DNA of 64,000 nucleotides from Gallalistipes aquisgranensis (GCF_014982715.1 NZ_JADCJY010000001.1:620001-684000), one strand, 5' to 3'; counted from the stretch's first letter, positions 50,952 through 61,285 are shown. The notes: generated by a model not told the origin, from the letters alone. Numbers and translations: made by a program.

Positions 50952-53915
50952 ATGAAAAAGATTTGTGTAAAGATTCTGTCTCTGGCGATCCTGTCGGGCT
51001 GGGGCGCTTCCGCGGCTGCCCAGGTGCGGCTTGCTGCGCCGGATGCGGAAGGGGCGATTTTCCCGTTGACACGGGGAGGAACCGGAGCCGTGCTCTGTTA
51101 CGATCCGGCCGATTACACCGTGGTGTCGAAAGCGGTTTCCCTGCTTGCGGACGATATTCAGCGGGTTACGGGCCGCAGGGCTCCCGTCCGGGCCGTTTCG
51201 GAAGGGCGTCTGCCTGCCGAGTGCGTGATTGCCGGGACGGTCGGGCACAGCCGGCTGATCGGGAGGCTGGCCGAACGGGGCAGACTGGATACGGCGCTCC
51301 TCTCGGGCCGTTGGGAGAGTTACCGGGTGCAGGTGGTCGAAAATCCCCTGCCCGGTGTGCGGCGGGCGCTGGTAGTGGCCGGCAGCGACCGCCGTGGTAC
51401 GGCTTACGGCTTGCTCTCCGTATCGGAGGCGATCGGGGTCAGTCCGTGGTACTGGTGGGCCGACGTGCCCGTCGTCCGCCGCCGGGAACTCCGGCTGGCG
51501 GTTCGGCCGTTTGTGTCGAAAGAGCCGTCCGTGCGTTACCGGGGCATATTCATCAACGACGAGGATTGGGGTCTGCTCCGCTGGGCGCGCGGGACGTTCG
51601 AGACCGACCGGGGGAATATCGGGCCGAAGACCTATGCCAAAGTGTGCGAACTGCTGTTGCGGCTGAAGGGGAACTATCTCTGTCCGGCCATGCACGAGGC
51701 TTCGACGGCCTTCAACAGGATTCCCGAGAACAAGATGGTGGCCGATACCTTCGCCATCGTCATGGGGTCGGTACACTGCGAGCCGCTGTTGTTCAACAAC
51801 TCCAGCGAATGGAACCGCAAGACGATGGGCGAGTGGGACTACGTGGGCAACGGGGCCATGATTGACCGTGTGCTGCGCCGGCGCGTGGAGGAGAACCACC
51901 GCTACGAAAACGTCTACACGCTGGCCCTGCGGGGTCTGCACGACAAGGCGATGAAAGGCGGGGCGGACATGAAGGACCGGGTGAAGACGCTGGGTGACGC
52001 GCTCGCTTCCCAGCGCCGCATCCTGACCGAAGTGACGGGGCTCCCTGCCGAACGGATTCCGCAGGCATTCACTCCCTACAAGGAGGTGCTGGATGTCTAC
52101 CGGGCCGGGCTGGAGCTTCCCGACGACGTGACGATCATCTGGCCCGACGACAATTACGGCTACATGAAACAGCTCAGCAGCCCCCGCGAACGGAGACGTT
52201 CCGGGCGTTCGGGCGTCTATTACCACGCCTCCTACCTGGGTAAGCCGCACGACTATCTGTGGCTCGCTTCGACCCCTCCCTCGCTCATGTACGAGGAGCT
52301 GAGCAAGGCCTACGACGCTACGGCCGACCGTATCTGGCTGCTCAACGCGGGAGACATCAAATCGTGCGAGTTTCCCGTGAGCCTCTTTCTGGCCATGGCC
52401 TACGATATGGAAGATTTCAGCTACGAACGGGCTGATTCTTTCGGCGGACGGTGGCTCGGGACCATGTTCGGCGACCGCTATCGCGACCGGCTGGACGACA
52501 TCGTGCGGAGCTATTACCGACTGGCTTTCGCCCGCAAACCCGAAGCGATGGGGTGGGGTTACGAATGGAACAGCAACAAGTATCCCCGGGAACGGGTGAC
52601 CGACACCGACTTCTCTTTCGCGGATTACGGAGAGGCCGAATCCCGTCTCGCGGAATATGCCCGGATCGCCCGGGAGGCCGGACGCCTGATGGCGGAGCTG
52701 CCCGGTGAGAGCCGCGATGCCTTCTATCAGTTGGTCTACTATCCCGTCAAGGGTGCCGAACTGATGAACCGCATGCATCTTTCCGCCCAGAAAAACCGCT
52801 GGTATGCCATGCAGGGACGTCCTGCGGCCAATGCCCTGCGGGACGAGGTGAGACGTTGCCATGACAGCCTGCAGATCATTACCCGCGGATACAATTCGCT
52901 CCGCGGCGGAAAGTGGAACCATGTCATGTCGATGGTGCAGGGGGTGACGACCTCCTATTTCGAGCTGCCGAAAAACACGGAGACCGTGACACCTGCTCCG
53001 CAGGCTTCTCTCGGACTTTGGGTCGAGGGGGAAAGCGTGCTCCGTGGGATGGGGAGTTTCCGGGCCCTCCCGACATTCAACAAATATACGCGCCGCAGCT
53101 ATTTCTTCGAACTGTTCAATCGTGGAGATGGTCCGGTGCATTGGAGAGTCGAACCGTCGGACGACTGGATCGTCTGCGATACCCGGGAAGGGGAGAGCGC
53201 CCAGGCCCGGGTGACGGTACGGATCGACTGGGACAGGGTTCCCGTGGGCGATCGTGTGCTGGGGGAAATCGGGGTGACGGCCGCAGGGGAGACCCAACGG
53301 ATACTGGTTTCGGTGTTCAATCCTGCCTCCCCATCGACGGAGGAGATACGGGGGCTCTTCGTGGAAGACAACGGCTGTGTTTCGATCGGGGCCGCCGGAT
53401 ACCATCGCAAACGGGAGAACGAACACATCCGAATGAGGACGATCCCCGGCATGGGATACGAGGGAGTATCCGTGCAGCTGGGCGATCCGCTCGCTCCGGT
53501 GCAGAGCCCTGCCAGCAGCGTCGCTCCCTGTCTGGAGTACGATTTCTACTGTTTCAGCCGCGGTTCCGTGGATGTCTATACTTACATGTTGCCGACCTTC
53601 CCGCTGACGCCGGAAGCCGGGTATGCCGGCCACGAGGCGACCAACGTGGAGACGCGCTACGGCGTGACGATAAACGACGGCGCCCTGATGCGTCCCTCGA
53701 CCTCTTCGTTCGAGTATGCCCAGACGTGGTACGAGAACGTGCTGAAGAACTGCCGCGTGAACAAGACCACCCTTCACGTCGGAAAGCCGGGGCGCAATAC
53801 GGTGAAGATCGTCTGCGGCGACCCGGGTGTGGTGATACAGAAGATCGTGCTCGATTTCGGCGGCATGAAACGCTCCTATCTGGGACCCCCTCCCACTCCG
53901 GTCGCGGAGAACTGA
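50952..53915 (+). CDS. GH115-family alpha-glucuronidase
   Basis: A 987-aa secreted protein; the ATG at 50952 starts the signal peptide MKKICVKILSLAILSGW, while the open frame upstream is not protein-like. Family landmarks: SVRYRGIFINDEDWGLLRWA, YAKVCELLLRLKGNYLCPAMH, KMVADTFAIVMGSVHCEPLL, TIIWPDDNYGYMKQLSSP and GVYYHASYLGKPHDYLWL, followed by a helical domain and a C-terminal beta domain (from about 770). GH115 enzymes remove 1,2-linked (4-O-methyl-)glucuronic acid from glucuronoxylan or arabinogalactan. The gene follows a terminator, so it should have its own promoter, which I could not identify. Confidence 0.93.
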   Translation: MKKICVKILSLAILSGWGASAAAQVRLAAPDAEGAIFPLTRGGTGAVLCYDPADYTVVSKAVSLLADDIQRVTGRRAPVRAVSEGRLPAECVIAGTVGHSRLIGRLAERGRLDTALLSGRWESYRVQVVENPLPGVRRALVVAGSDRRGTAYGLLSVSEAIGVSPWYWWADVPVVRRRELRLAVRPFVSKEPSVRYRGIFINDEDWGLLRWARGTFETDRGNIGPKTYAKVCELLLRLKGNYLCPAMHEASTAFNRIPENKMVADTFAIVMGSVHCEPLLFNNSSEWNRKTMGEWDYVGNGAMIDRVLRRRVEENHRYENVYTLALRGLHDKAMKGGADMKDRVKTLGDALASQRRILTEVTGLPAERIPQAFTPYKEVLDVYRAGLELPDDVTIIWPDDNYGYMKQLSSPRERRRSGRSGVYYHASYLGKPHDYLWLASTPPSLMYEELSKAYDATADRIWLLNAGDIKSCEFPVSLFLAMAYDMEDFSYERADSFGGRWLGTMFGDRYRDRLDDIVRSYYRLAFARKPEAMGWGYEWNSNKYPRERVTDTDFSFADYGEAESRLAEYARIAREAGRLMAELPGESRDAFYQLVYYPVKGAELMNRMHLSAQKNRWYAMQGRPAANALRDEVRRCHDSLQIITRGYNSLRGGKWNHVMSMVQGVTTSYFELPKNTETVTPAPQASLGLWVEGESVLRGMGSFRALPTFNKYTRRSYFFELFNRGDGPVHWRVEPSDDWIVCDTREGESAQARVTVRIDWDRVPVGDRVLGEIGVTAAGETQRILVSVFNPASPSTEEIRGLFVEDNGCVSIGAAGYHRKRENEHIRMRTIPGMGYEGVSVQLGDPLAPVQSPASSVAPCLEYDFYCFSRGSVDVYTYMLPTFPLTPEAGYAGHEATNVETRYGVTINDGALMRPSTSSFEYAQTWYENVLKNCRVNKTTLHVGKPGRNTVKIVCGDPGVVIQKIVLDFGGMKRSYLGPPPTPVAEN

Positions 53916-53958
53916 ACGGTCCGGACACAGAATCCTATATAAAAATCAATCAATACGC

Positions 53959-55992
53959 ATGAAAACCATCGGAAAAATTCTTTGTACAGCTTTTCTTTTG
54001 TCGGGTACGGCGGCGGCTTCGCAGGCGGCATACGATCCCGTTTCCGCACGTCATGGCTTGTCGTTGAAAGTTCCCGGAAATTCCGCGAAGGAATATGCCC
54101 TGCAGGCCCGGCCGGCGGGGAGCGGAAATTACGAACTCGTGGGGCGCGAGGCGCTGCCCCTGCGCATCGGGCTGACCGTATCGGAGTGCGGGAATGCGAC
54201 CCGCGTGAGTGTACGCCTCAGAGCGCTGGACGATGTGTGGTTCCATTATGCCCAGCTGGTACCCAGCGGTTACCGGCACGAGGAGTGCCAGTTTCTGATG
54301 CCGGGTTTCTGGTACCGGCGGAATCTGCGTTCGCCCGAAGGGGCGCCTTCGTTCAAGGTGGCGGACAGCTGGACGGTGCGGGAGGATCGTCTCAGCACAC
54401 CGCTCTGCGCCGTCTATGATCCGCAGGGCGGAAAGTACGTGTCGGTGCTTCGTACCGACCGGCCGGACTGCGACGCCCTGACGACCCACCGGGAGGGTGA
54501 GGTGATCGTCTCGGGCCGTACTTCGCTCGGATACACCGGTTTCGAGAACCTCGACGGCCGGGCCTGTCTCAGCTTCGGGTTTCCCTATCGGGAGACACCC
54601 CGCAGTTACGTGCGGAAACTGACGCTGGCACCCTCCGTCCGGGCGTTCCAGCATCTTCGGGCCGGTGAGGAGCTCACGCTCGGCTGGGAGATCGTTTCGG
54701 GCCGTGCGGAGGATTTTTCGGAGTTGGTGCGCCGGGTATGGGAGTATTCCTACGCGGCGCTTGCTCCCCGTCCGGTCGAAACGCCCTATACCCCGGAGAG
54801 GATGAAGGAGGTGCTCAGCCGTTATTTTACTCAGGCTTACGTGTCGGATTACCCGCTCAAGTTCACTTCGGGTGTTCATTTGCGTACGGCCGACTGCCGT
54901 TCCAACGGCATGGCCGAGGTGGGATTCATCGGCCGCGTGCTGCTCAACGCTTTCAATGCGCTGGAGTATGGGCAGGCACACGGTGACGGAGAGATGGCCG
55001 CCCGGGCCGCTGCCGTTTTCGACAGTTACCTGGCCCACGGATTCACGCCGGGCGGATTGCTGCGCGAATCGGTCGATTTCGCCAAAGGTACCGAAACGGA
55101 CGTGTTCAGCATTCGCCGCCAGAGCGAAGGAATCTATGCCCTGTTGTATTACCTGGATTACGAAAAGCGGCGCGGAAACCGCCACCCGCAATGGGAACGG
55201 CGGGTGACGGATTTGCTCGACCGTCTGATCCGCCTGCAGGGTGCCGACGGCAGTTTCCCCCGTAAGTTCGGGGACGACCTCTCGGTGGTGGATGCCGGCG
55301 GGGGTAGCACCTCTTCGGCGACCCTGCCGCTGGTGATGGCCTACCGTTATTTCGGAGAGAAGAAATATCTGGAGTGTGCCGAACGCACGGCCGGTTATCT
55401 GGAAAGGGAGATCATCGACAAGTCCGACTATTTTTCCTCCACGCTCGACGCCAACTGCGAAGACAAGGAGGCTTCGCTCTATGCCTCTACGGCTATGTAT
55501 TATCTGACGCTGGTGACGCGCGGAGAGGAGCGGGCACGTTATGCGGCCCTGTGCCGGGAAGCCGCCTATTTCGCCCTTTCGTGGTACTATCTCTGGGACG
55601 TTCCCTTCGCCCCCGGGCAGATGCTCGGCGACATCGGGCTGAAGACGCGCGGCTGGGGCAACGTCTCGGTCGAGAATAACCACATCGACGTCTTCGTCTT
55701 CGAGTTCGCCGCCGTACTCGATTTCCTGGCCGGGGAGTTCGGCGACGACCGCCTGTCCGGTTTCTCGAAAGTCATCCACACCTCCATGCGCCAGTTGCTT
55801 CCCTATCCGGGGCATCTGTGCGGCGTGGCCCGCGAGGGCTATTATCCCGAGGTGGTGCAGCACACGGCCTGGGATTACGGCAAGAACGGCAAAGGGTATT
55901 ATAACGATATTTTCGCTCCTGGCTGGACGGTGGCTTCCCTCTGGGAACTGTTCTCGCCCGAGCGGACCCATGCCTTTTTCTCGCGCCGCTGA
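53959..55992 (+). CDS. Secreted protein of unknown family, probable (alpha/alpha)-barrel carbohydrate enzyme
   Basis: A 677-aa protein with a signal peptide (1-23). Residues about 25-265 are beta-rich, resembling the N-terminal sandwich of many glycoside hydrolases and lyases. Residues about 285-670 are repeated helix pairs with aromatic and acidic loop segments (RRQSEGIYALLYYLDYEKR, LIRLQGADGSFPRKFGDDLS, YASTAMYYLTLVTRGEE, GWGNVSVENNHIDVFVFEFA, HTAWDYGKNGKGYY), as in (alpha/alpha)6 toroids. I do not recognise a named family. It lies 43 nt after GH115 and shares the unit, so action on the same glucuronic-acid-bearing glycan is likely. Confidence 0.65.
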   Translation: MKTIGKILCTAFLLSGTAAASQAAYDPVSARHGLSLKVPGNSAKEYALQARPAGSGNYELVGREALPLRIGLTVSECGNATRVSVRLRALDDVWFHYAQLVPSGYRHEECQFLMPGFWYRRNLRSPEGAPSFKVADSWTVREDRLSTPLCAVYDPQGGKYVSVLRTDRPDCDALTTHREGEVIVSGRTSLGYTGFENLDGRACLSFGFPYRETPRSYVRKLTLAPSVRAFQHLRAGEELTLGWEIVSGRAEDFSELVRRVWEYSYAALAPRPVETPYTPERMKEVLSRYFTQAYVSDYPLKFTSGVHLRTADCRSNGMAEVGFIGRVLLNAFNALEYGQAHGDGEMAARAAAVFDSYLAHGFTPGGLLRESVDFAKGTETDVFSIRRQSEGIYALLYYLDYEKRRGNRHPQWERRVTDLLDRLIRLQGADGSFPRKFGDDLSVVDAGGGSTSSATLPLVMAYRYFGEKKYLECAERTAGYLEREIIDKSDYFSSTLDANCEDKEASLYASTAMYYLTLVTRGEERARYAALCREAAYFALSWYYLWDVPFAPGQMLGDIGLKTRGWGNVSVENNHIDVFVFEFAAVLDFLAGEFGDDRLSGFSKVIHTSMRQLLPYPGHLCGVAREGYYPEVVQHTAWDYGKNGKGYYNDIFAPGWTVASLWELFSPERTHAFFSRR

Positions 55993-56032
55993 GATTGTTT
56001 CATACCGTACGTTTCATTCCCGGTTCGGGGTG

Positions 56033-59000
56033 CTATTGCTCTTTGTTGTACTCTTTGGGCAGCACCCCGAACTGTTTTGCGAAGCATTTCGCAAAATAGG
56101 AGGGGGAGTTGAACCCGACCAGATAGCAGACTTCATTCACCCGGTAGATGCCTTCCGAAAGGAGTTCCGCAGCCCGTTTGAGCCGGTAGGTGCGCAGGTA
56201 GTCGTTTGGGGTCATGCCGCATACCCCTTTCAGCTTGCGCTGCAGGTTCGAACGGCTGAATCCCAGCTCCTCCGAAAGCATGTCCACGTTGTACTCCGGA
56301 TCGGAGATGTGCTTTTCGATCTCGGCGTTGACCCGCGAGAGCATGTCCCTGTCCTTGTTGTTTTTCACCAGGTTGCCGCAGAGTGAGACGGGCGTGTGCG
56401 AGAAGGCTTCGTACATCCGGTTGCGGCTGGCCAGCAGGCTGTCGATCTGGGCCCTCAGGTGGGCCGGAGAGAAGGGTTTCTCGATGAATACGTCGGCTCC
56501 GCTCTCCAGTCCCTCCACTTTGGTTTCGATGCCCGTCTTGGCCGAAAGGAGGATGATCGGGATGTGGCAGTAGTCGGGGTTCTCGCGGATGCTCCGGGCC
56601 AGCGTGAGACCGTCCGTGCCCGGCATCATGATGTCGAGGATCAGCAGGTCCACGCTGTGGCTTTCCATGATCTTCAGGGCGCTTTCGGCCCCGTCCGCCG
56701 TCAGCAGGTGGTACTGCGGGCGGAAGTTGTTGTGGATGAACCTGCGGATCTCCTCGTTGTCGTCCACGAACAGGATGGTGGGTTTGTCGGATGCGGTCTC
56801 CTCTTTTTCTTCGGTGATGTCGGCCGGCCGGACCTGCGGTTTTTCCAGCGACCGGAAGGTGAACGTGAAGAGGCTCCCGTGGGGCCTGTTGTCCCCCAAA
56901 GTAAGTTCGCCTCCCAGTTTTTCCGCCATCAGCCGGGCCAGCGAAAGCCCGATGCCCGTGCCCTGTCCGGAGTTCGAATCGGACTGGAAGAAGGGTTCGA
57001 ACACACGTTCCTTGATCGCGTCGGGGATGCCCGGTCCGTCGTCGGCCACTGTGACTGTATAAGCCTCGCCTTCCGTCCGTTTCAGCCGGACCGTGATGTT
57101 GCCGGCGGCGAACTTCATGGCGTTGCTCAGCAGGTTCGTGCAGATTTTTGTCAGCGCATCCCGGTCCGATATGATCGTGGTGCGGGCCTCGGGATCGGCC
57201 TCGAAGATGAGCGAGACCTCACGTTCCCGGGCCAGCGTGTCGAATTCGGCGATCAGATCCTTGAGAAAGTCATAGAGGGAGACGGCCTGGTAGCGCAGTT
57301 TGTAGTGGTCGGTGTCCAGTTTGCGGAAATCCAGCAGCTGGTTGATCAGCTCGGCCAACCGTTCCGAGTTGCGTTCGATGATCTGGAGGTTTTCCCGAGT
57401 CTCCTCCGATCCTTCGCCGGAGGAGAGGACGGCCTCCAGAGGTGCCTTGATCAGGCTTACGGGCGTGCGTATTTCGTGTGCGATCGAGGTGAAGAAACTG
57501 AGTTTCGATTCCATGCTCTTTCTCTCTTCGATGACGCGGAACTCCTCCATCTTCACCCGGGAACGTTTCTTGTATTTGTACTTGTAGTAACGGATGATGA
57601 CGAAGACGATCCACGCCAGCAGCGCCGCATAGAGCAATTTGGCCCAGCCGCTCTGCCAGAACGGGGGCAGGATTTCGATCTGCAGGGAGTCGCCCGTCTC
57701 GTTCCAAACCCCGTTGTTGTTAGAGGCCTTCACACGGAACGTGTAGTCGCCGGGCGCCAGGTTGACGTACGTCACGCTCTTGTGGTCGGTGGGGTAACTC
57801 CAGGTCTCGTCGGCACCCTCCAGCATGTAGGCGTATTCGTTGCGGGCCGGGGCCTTGTAGCTCAGCGCCACGAACGACACGGTGAACGAACTGCGGTTGT
57901 GTGGAAGCGTGATTCGGGTGCCGGTTCGGAGCTGCCGACGGATATTCTCTTCGAACGTCTGGTCGCTGTCGTTCAGAAACCGGATCGAGTGGATTTTCAC
58001 CGGGGGCTCGGTCTCGTTGAACGGCAGGTCGTCCGGCCGAAAGGCATTGAACCCGTTGATTCCTCCGAAATAGAACTTCCCGTCGCGGGCCCGGTAACTG
58101 GAGCGGTAGTTGAACTCGTTGCTTTGCAGACCGTCCATCTGGGTGTAGTGGAGCAGGGCGGTGGAGTCTTCCGGATTGAAACGGTTGATCCCCCGGTTGG
58201 TGCTGAACCAGAGATTGCCCGAGGCGTCTTCCAGAATGCCGTACACCACGTTGTTGGCCAGTCCGTCCCTGTCCGAATAGGTGGTGAAGCAGTCCTGCGC
58301 GTAGTCGTACACCGAAATGCCGCCCCCTTCGGTCGAAACCCACAGCCTGTCCCGGCTGTCGATATAGAGACCTGTCGCCTTGTTATGGGCGAGCGAATGT
58401 TCGTTCCCCTCCTCGTGGAGATAGTGGTGCCATGTTCCCTTTTTCCGGTCGTAACGGTAGAGGCCGCTGCCGCAGGTGGCTACCCAGAGATTGCCCCGGG
58501 TATCTTCCCGGATGTCGATCACGTAGGTCGTCACGCGGAGCATCCGTTGGAAACGGTCCCGCTTCCGGTCGTAGCGGTCGAGCCCCACGGCGGTTCCCAC
58601 ATAGATTTCCCCGGCCGGGTTCCGGTAGATGGAGAAGATGCAGTTGTCGCTCACCGACGACGAGTCGCGGTCGCTGTGCCGGTAGTTGCGGATCGGGCCG
58701 CCCGGCAGCCGGCAGACGTCGATTCCCCGCGAAAAGGTGCCGATCCACAACCGGTTTTCCTCGAGCATCAGGGCGTGCAGGTTGTGGTAACTGATCCCGT
58801 GCGGCACCCGGTGGTTCTCGAAGGAATTGGTCCGGGTGTTGAAATAGTTGAGGCCTCCGTCTTCGGTGGCGATCCAGAGGTTTCCCGCGGCGTCTTCGCA
58901 GAACTGGCTGACGGCCCGTCCGGTGAGCGCCCGTCCGGCAGGGTCTCTCGTGTAGATGTCGATGTTGTTCCGGACCAGATAGTTCACCCCGCCGAAGTAG

Positions 59001-59989
59001 GTGCCGATCCAGATGCCGTCCTCGCGGTCCTTGTAGATGCTGTACACGTTCTTGTCGCTGAGGCCGGAGACGAAGTCCGCACGGTCGATGCGGCGGACGT
59101 TCCAGTCGGCCTTGTTCACCCGGTAGAGCCCGTCGTCCGACCCGACCAGCAGATGATCGGACGAAAAGTCGAAGATGGTGCGGATATGGGATATTTCGTT
59201 TCCGCTGCCGTGACCGAACCGGGACGTGAACGTCCGGGTGCCGCGGTCCAGTTTCTTCAGCCCGCCGGACCAGGTGCCCAGCCAGAGGAAGCCGTTGGCG
59301 TCCTCGCAGATGGAGAGTATTTCGTCGTCGCCCACCATTTTCGCCTGCGGGTCGAGGACGGGTGTGAAAGTCCCTGTCGCCTCGTCGTATTTGACCAGTC
59401 CTTCCCGTGTGCCGGCCCATACGGAGCCGCCCCGGTCCTGGAATACCTTCCAGACGACCGACGAGGGAATCGTGTGCGGACTGTTCCCGGGAAGGAACCG
59501 CACGGTCCGGTCGCTGTCGGGTTCGTAGAGGAACAGTCCCTCGTTGGAACCCATCCATACGCGGCCTTTCGTGTCGATGCAGATCGAGTGCACCTCCCGG
59601 TTCAGCCGCGAACCCGCCTCGCTTTTCAGGTCGAAGCGGCGGAACGTCTCCCGTTCCATGTCCATGATCCAGACCCCCACGTCGGTGCCGAGCCATAGTT
59701 CGCCCGTCTCCGAGAGGGCCATGCTGCGGACGAAACTGTTACCGAGGCAGCCGGGTTTGCCCGTGTTGCGGTATATTTTGTAGTTGATGCCGTCGAAACG
59801 GTTCAGCCCGTCCTTGGTGCCGAACCACATGTATCCCTCCCGATCCTGGAGAATGCAGAAGACGGTGTTCTCCGAAAGTCCGTCGTCCACCTGGTGACGG
59901 CGGAAACGGAGCGGCGTGTTGTCGTCGGCCGCGGCATACGTCCCGCAGACCGAAAGCGTGAAAAACAGGGTCGCAAGAAGACCTTTCAT
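56033..59989 (-). CDS. Hybrid two-component system sensor/regulator (PUL2)
   Basis: A 1318-aa protein; the ATG at 59989 starts a signal peptide (MKGLLATLFFTLSVCGTYA), whereas the longer frame adds about 100 non-homologous-looking residues. Order: periplasmic propeller repeats (FCILQDREGYMWFGTKDGL and similar), Y_Y_Y domain, transmembrane helix near 790, HisKA with FFTSIAHEIRTP (His near 836), HATPase (DDGPGIPD, GTGIGLSLARLMAEKLGG), receiver with LLILDIMMPGTDG (Asp near 1118), and AraC-type HTH ending YLVGFNSPSYFAKCFAKQFG. It should sense an oligosaccharide of the PUL2 glycan. It is divergent from GH105 and convergent with the unknown secreted protein. Confidence 0.95.
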   Translation of the reverse strand: MKGLLATLFFTLSVCGTYAAADDNTPLRFRRHQVDDGLSENTVFCILQDREGYMWFGTKDGLNRFDGINYKIYRNTGKPGCLGNSFVRSMALSETGELWLGTDVGVWIMDMERETFRRFDLKSEAGSRLNREVHSICIDTKGRVWMGSNEGLFLYEPDSDRTVRFLPGNSPHTIPSSVVWKVFQDRGGSVWAGTREGLVKYDEATGTFTPVLDPQAKMVGDDEILSICEDANGFLWLGTWSGGLKKLDRGTRTFTSRFGHGSGNEISHIRTIFDFSSDHLLVGSDDGLYRVNKADWNVRRIDRADFVSGLSDKNVYSIYKDREDGIWIGTYFGGVNYLVRNNIDIYTRDPAGRALTGRAVSQFCEDAAGNLWIATEDGGLNYFNTRTNSFENHRVPHGISYHNLHALMLEENRLWIGTFSRGIDVCRLPGGPIRNYRHSDRDSSSVSDNCIFSIYRNPAGEIYVGTAVGLDRYDRKRDRFQRMLRVTTYVIDIREDTRGNLWVATCGSGLYRYDRKKGTWHHYLHEEGNEHSLAHNKATGLYIDSRDRLWVSTEGGGISVYDYAQDCFTTYSDRDGLANNVVYGILEDASGNLWFSTNRGINRFNPEDSTALLHYTQMDGLQSNEFNYRSSYRARDGKFYFGGINGFNAFRPDDLPFNETEPPVKIHSIRFLNDSDQTFEENIRRQLRTGTRITLPHNRSSFTVSFVALSYKAPARNEYAYMLEGADETWSYPTDHKSVTYVNLAPGDYTFRVKASNNNGVWNETGDSLQIEILPPFWQSGWAKLLYAALLAWIVFVIIRYYKYKYKKRSRVKMEEFRVIEERKSMESKLSFFTSIAHEIRTPVSLIKAPLEAVLSSGEGSEETRENLQIIERNSERLAELINQLLDFRKLDTDHYKLRYQAVSLYDFLKDLIAEFDTLAREREVSLIFEADPEARTTIISDRDALTKICTNLLSNAMKFAAGNITVRLKRTEGEAYTVTVADDGPGIPDAIKERVFEPFFQSDSNSGQGTGIGLSLARLMAEKLGGELTLGDNRPHGSLFTFTFRSLEKPQVRPADITEEKEETASDKPTILFVDDNEEIRRFIHNNFRPQYHLLTADGAESALKIMESHSVDLLILDIMMPGTDGLTLARSIRENPDYCHIPIILLSAKTGIETKVEGLESGADVFIEKPFSPAHLRAQIDSLLASRNRMYEAFSHTPVSLCGNLVKNNKDRDMLSRVNAEIEKHISDPEYNVDMLSEELGFSRSNLQRKLKGVCGMTPNDYLRTYRLKRAAELLSEGIYRVNEVCYLVGFNSPSYFAKCFAKQFGVLPKEYNKEQ

Positions 59990-60186
59990 GGTAAATTTCT
60001 GACTATATTTGACCCTAAAGTAATAAACAATCCGGGAAAAAAGGAAACGGGAAGGCGGCCGTCCCGGGTATTGCCCGGAAATTTCCATTATTTGACCGTG
60101 TTTTTTTATTTCCTTGCCCGAAAAAGTAGTTGTTTTGCATACGGTCGGAAGACCGCGCAGCAATCTATTAACCGATAAGTAATGAA

Positions 60187-61272
60187 ATGAAGAAAATTCT
60201 GTTGACGACCCTGCTGTCGGCCGCCGTTTTCTGCACGGCCGCGGCGAAGAAGAACAAAACCGAGGACCGGCGTCTGATCGACCGGGTGGCCGCATGGCAG
60301 ATCGAACATTTTCCCGAAGTGAAGCACAATCCGCTGGACTGGACCAACGGTGCGCTCTACCGCGGCCTGCTGGAGTGGGCCGATTATACGGGGGATTCCA
60401 GATACTATGATTTCCTGATGGAGATCGGCGAGAAGGCTAAATGGGGTTTCCTGCGCCGGGTGTATCATGCGGACGATCTCTGTGTGGGACAGATGTACGT
60501 GGGGATGTACCGCAAGTTCGGGCGGCCCGAAATGATCGACCAGACGCGCCGGCGGCTCGACCATCTGGTGTGGTTTCCCTCGACGGTGCCCCTGTGGCAC
60601 GGCGTGAAGGGCGGTTCCGACCGCTGGTCGTGGTGCGACGCCCTTTTCATGGCTCCGCCCGTGTTCGTGGAGATGTACAACGTGACCGGCGATGAAAAGT
60701 ACCTCCAGTTCCTCGACCGGGAGTACAAGCTCTCGACCGATTCGCTCTTCAGTCCCGAAGACGGCCTCTTCTACCGTGACCGACGGTTCATCGGCCGCCA
60801 GGAACCTAACGGGAAGAAGGTGTTCTGGGGACGCGGGAACGGCTGGGTGTTCGGCGGGCTGGCCCTGATCCTGGAGCACCTGCCCAAGGACCATTACACC
60901 TACGGGTACTATCTCGACCTTTACCGCCGCATGGCCGATGCCATCCTGCCCCTGCAGGACGAGAAAGGTTCGTGGCATGCCAGCCTGTACGATCCGGTGG
61001 CCTATCCGCTGGCCGAGAACAGCGGTTCCGGCTTCTTCGTCTTCGGCCTGGCCTGGGGTGTGAACCACAAGGTCCTGACGGACGACCGCTACAAGGAGGC
61101 TGCCGTCCGGGGATGGGAAGCCCTCAAAGGGTATGTGGACGAGAACGGCCGTCTCGGGTCGGTACAGCCCATCGGAGCGGCTCCCGGCAAGGTGCGGGCC
61201 GATATGACCGAGGTGTACGGCGTGGGAGCCTTCCTGCTGGCCGGTAAGGAGATGCTGGAGTTGAAGTATTAA
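60187..61272 (+). CDS. GH105 unsaturated uronyl hydrolase
   Basis: A 361-aa protein with a signal peptide (about 1-20). It is an (alpha/alpha)6 barrel with the family landmarks DWTNGALYRGLLEWA, YHADDLCVGQMYVGMYRKFG, SWCDALFMAPPVFVEMYNVTGD, KVFWGRGNGWVFGGLALILE and SGSGFFVFGLAWGVNHKVL. GH105 enzymes hydrolyse the 4,5-unsaturated uronic acid left by lyases (galacturonyl or glucuronyl type). It is the first of three closely spaced + genes (14 nt to the next). The upstream 197-nt region is shared with the divergent regulator. Confidence 0.92.
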   Translation: MKKILLTTLLSAAVFCTAAAKKNKTEDRRLIDRVAAWQIEHFPEVKHNPLDWTNGALYRGLLEWADYTGDSRYYDFLMEIGEKAKWGFLRRVYHADDLCVGQMYVGMYRKFGRPEMIDQTRRRLDHLVWFPSTVPLWHGVKGGSDRWSWCDALFMAPPVFVEMYNVTGDEKYLQFLDREYKLSTDSLFSPEDGLFYRDRRFIGRQEPNGKKVFWGRGNGWVFGGLALILEHLPKDHYTYGYYLDLYRRMADAILPLQDEKGSWHASLYDPVAYPLAENSGSGFFVFGLAWGVNHKVLTDDRYKEAAVRGWEALKGYVDENGRLGSVQPIGAAPGKVRADMTEVYGVGAFLLAGKEMLELKY

Positions 61273-61285
61273 TACAAGGGAAACC

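Noticed and set aside
59990-60295. Upstream extension of the PUL2 hybrid regulator frame by about 100 codons
   Set aside because: The extension has no protein-like features and would cover the start of GH105. The ATG at 59989 begins a clear signal peptide.
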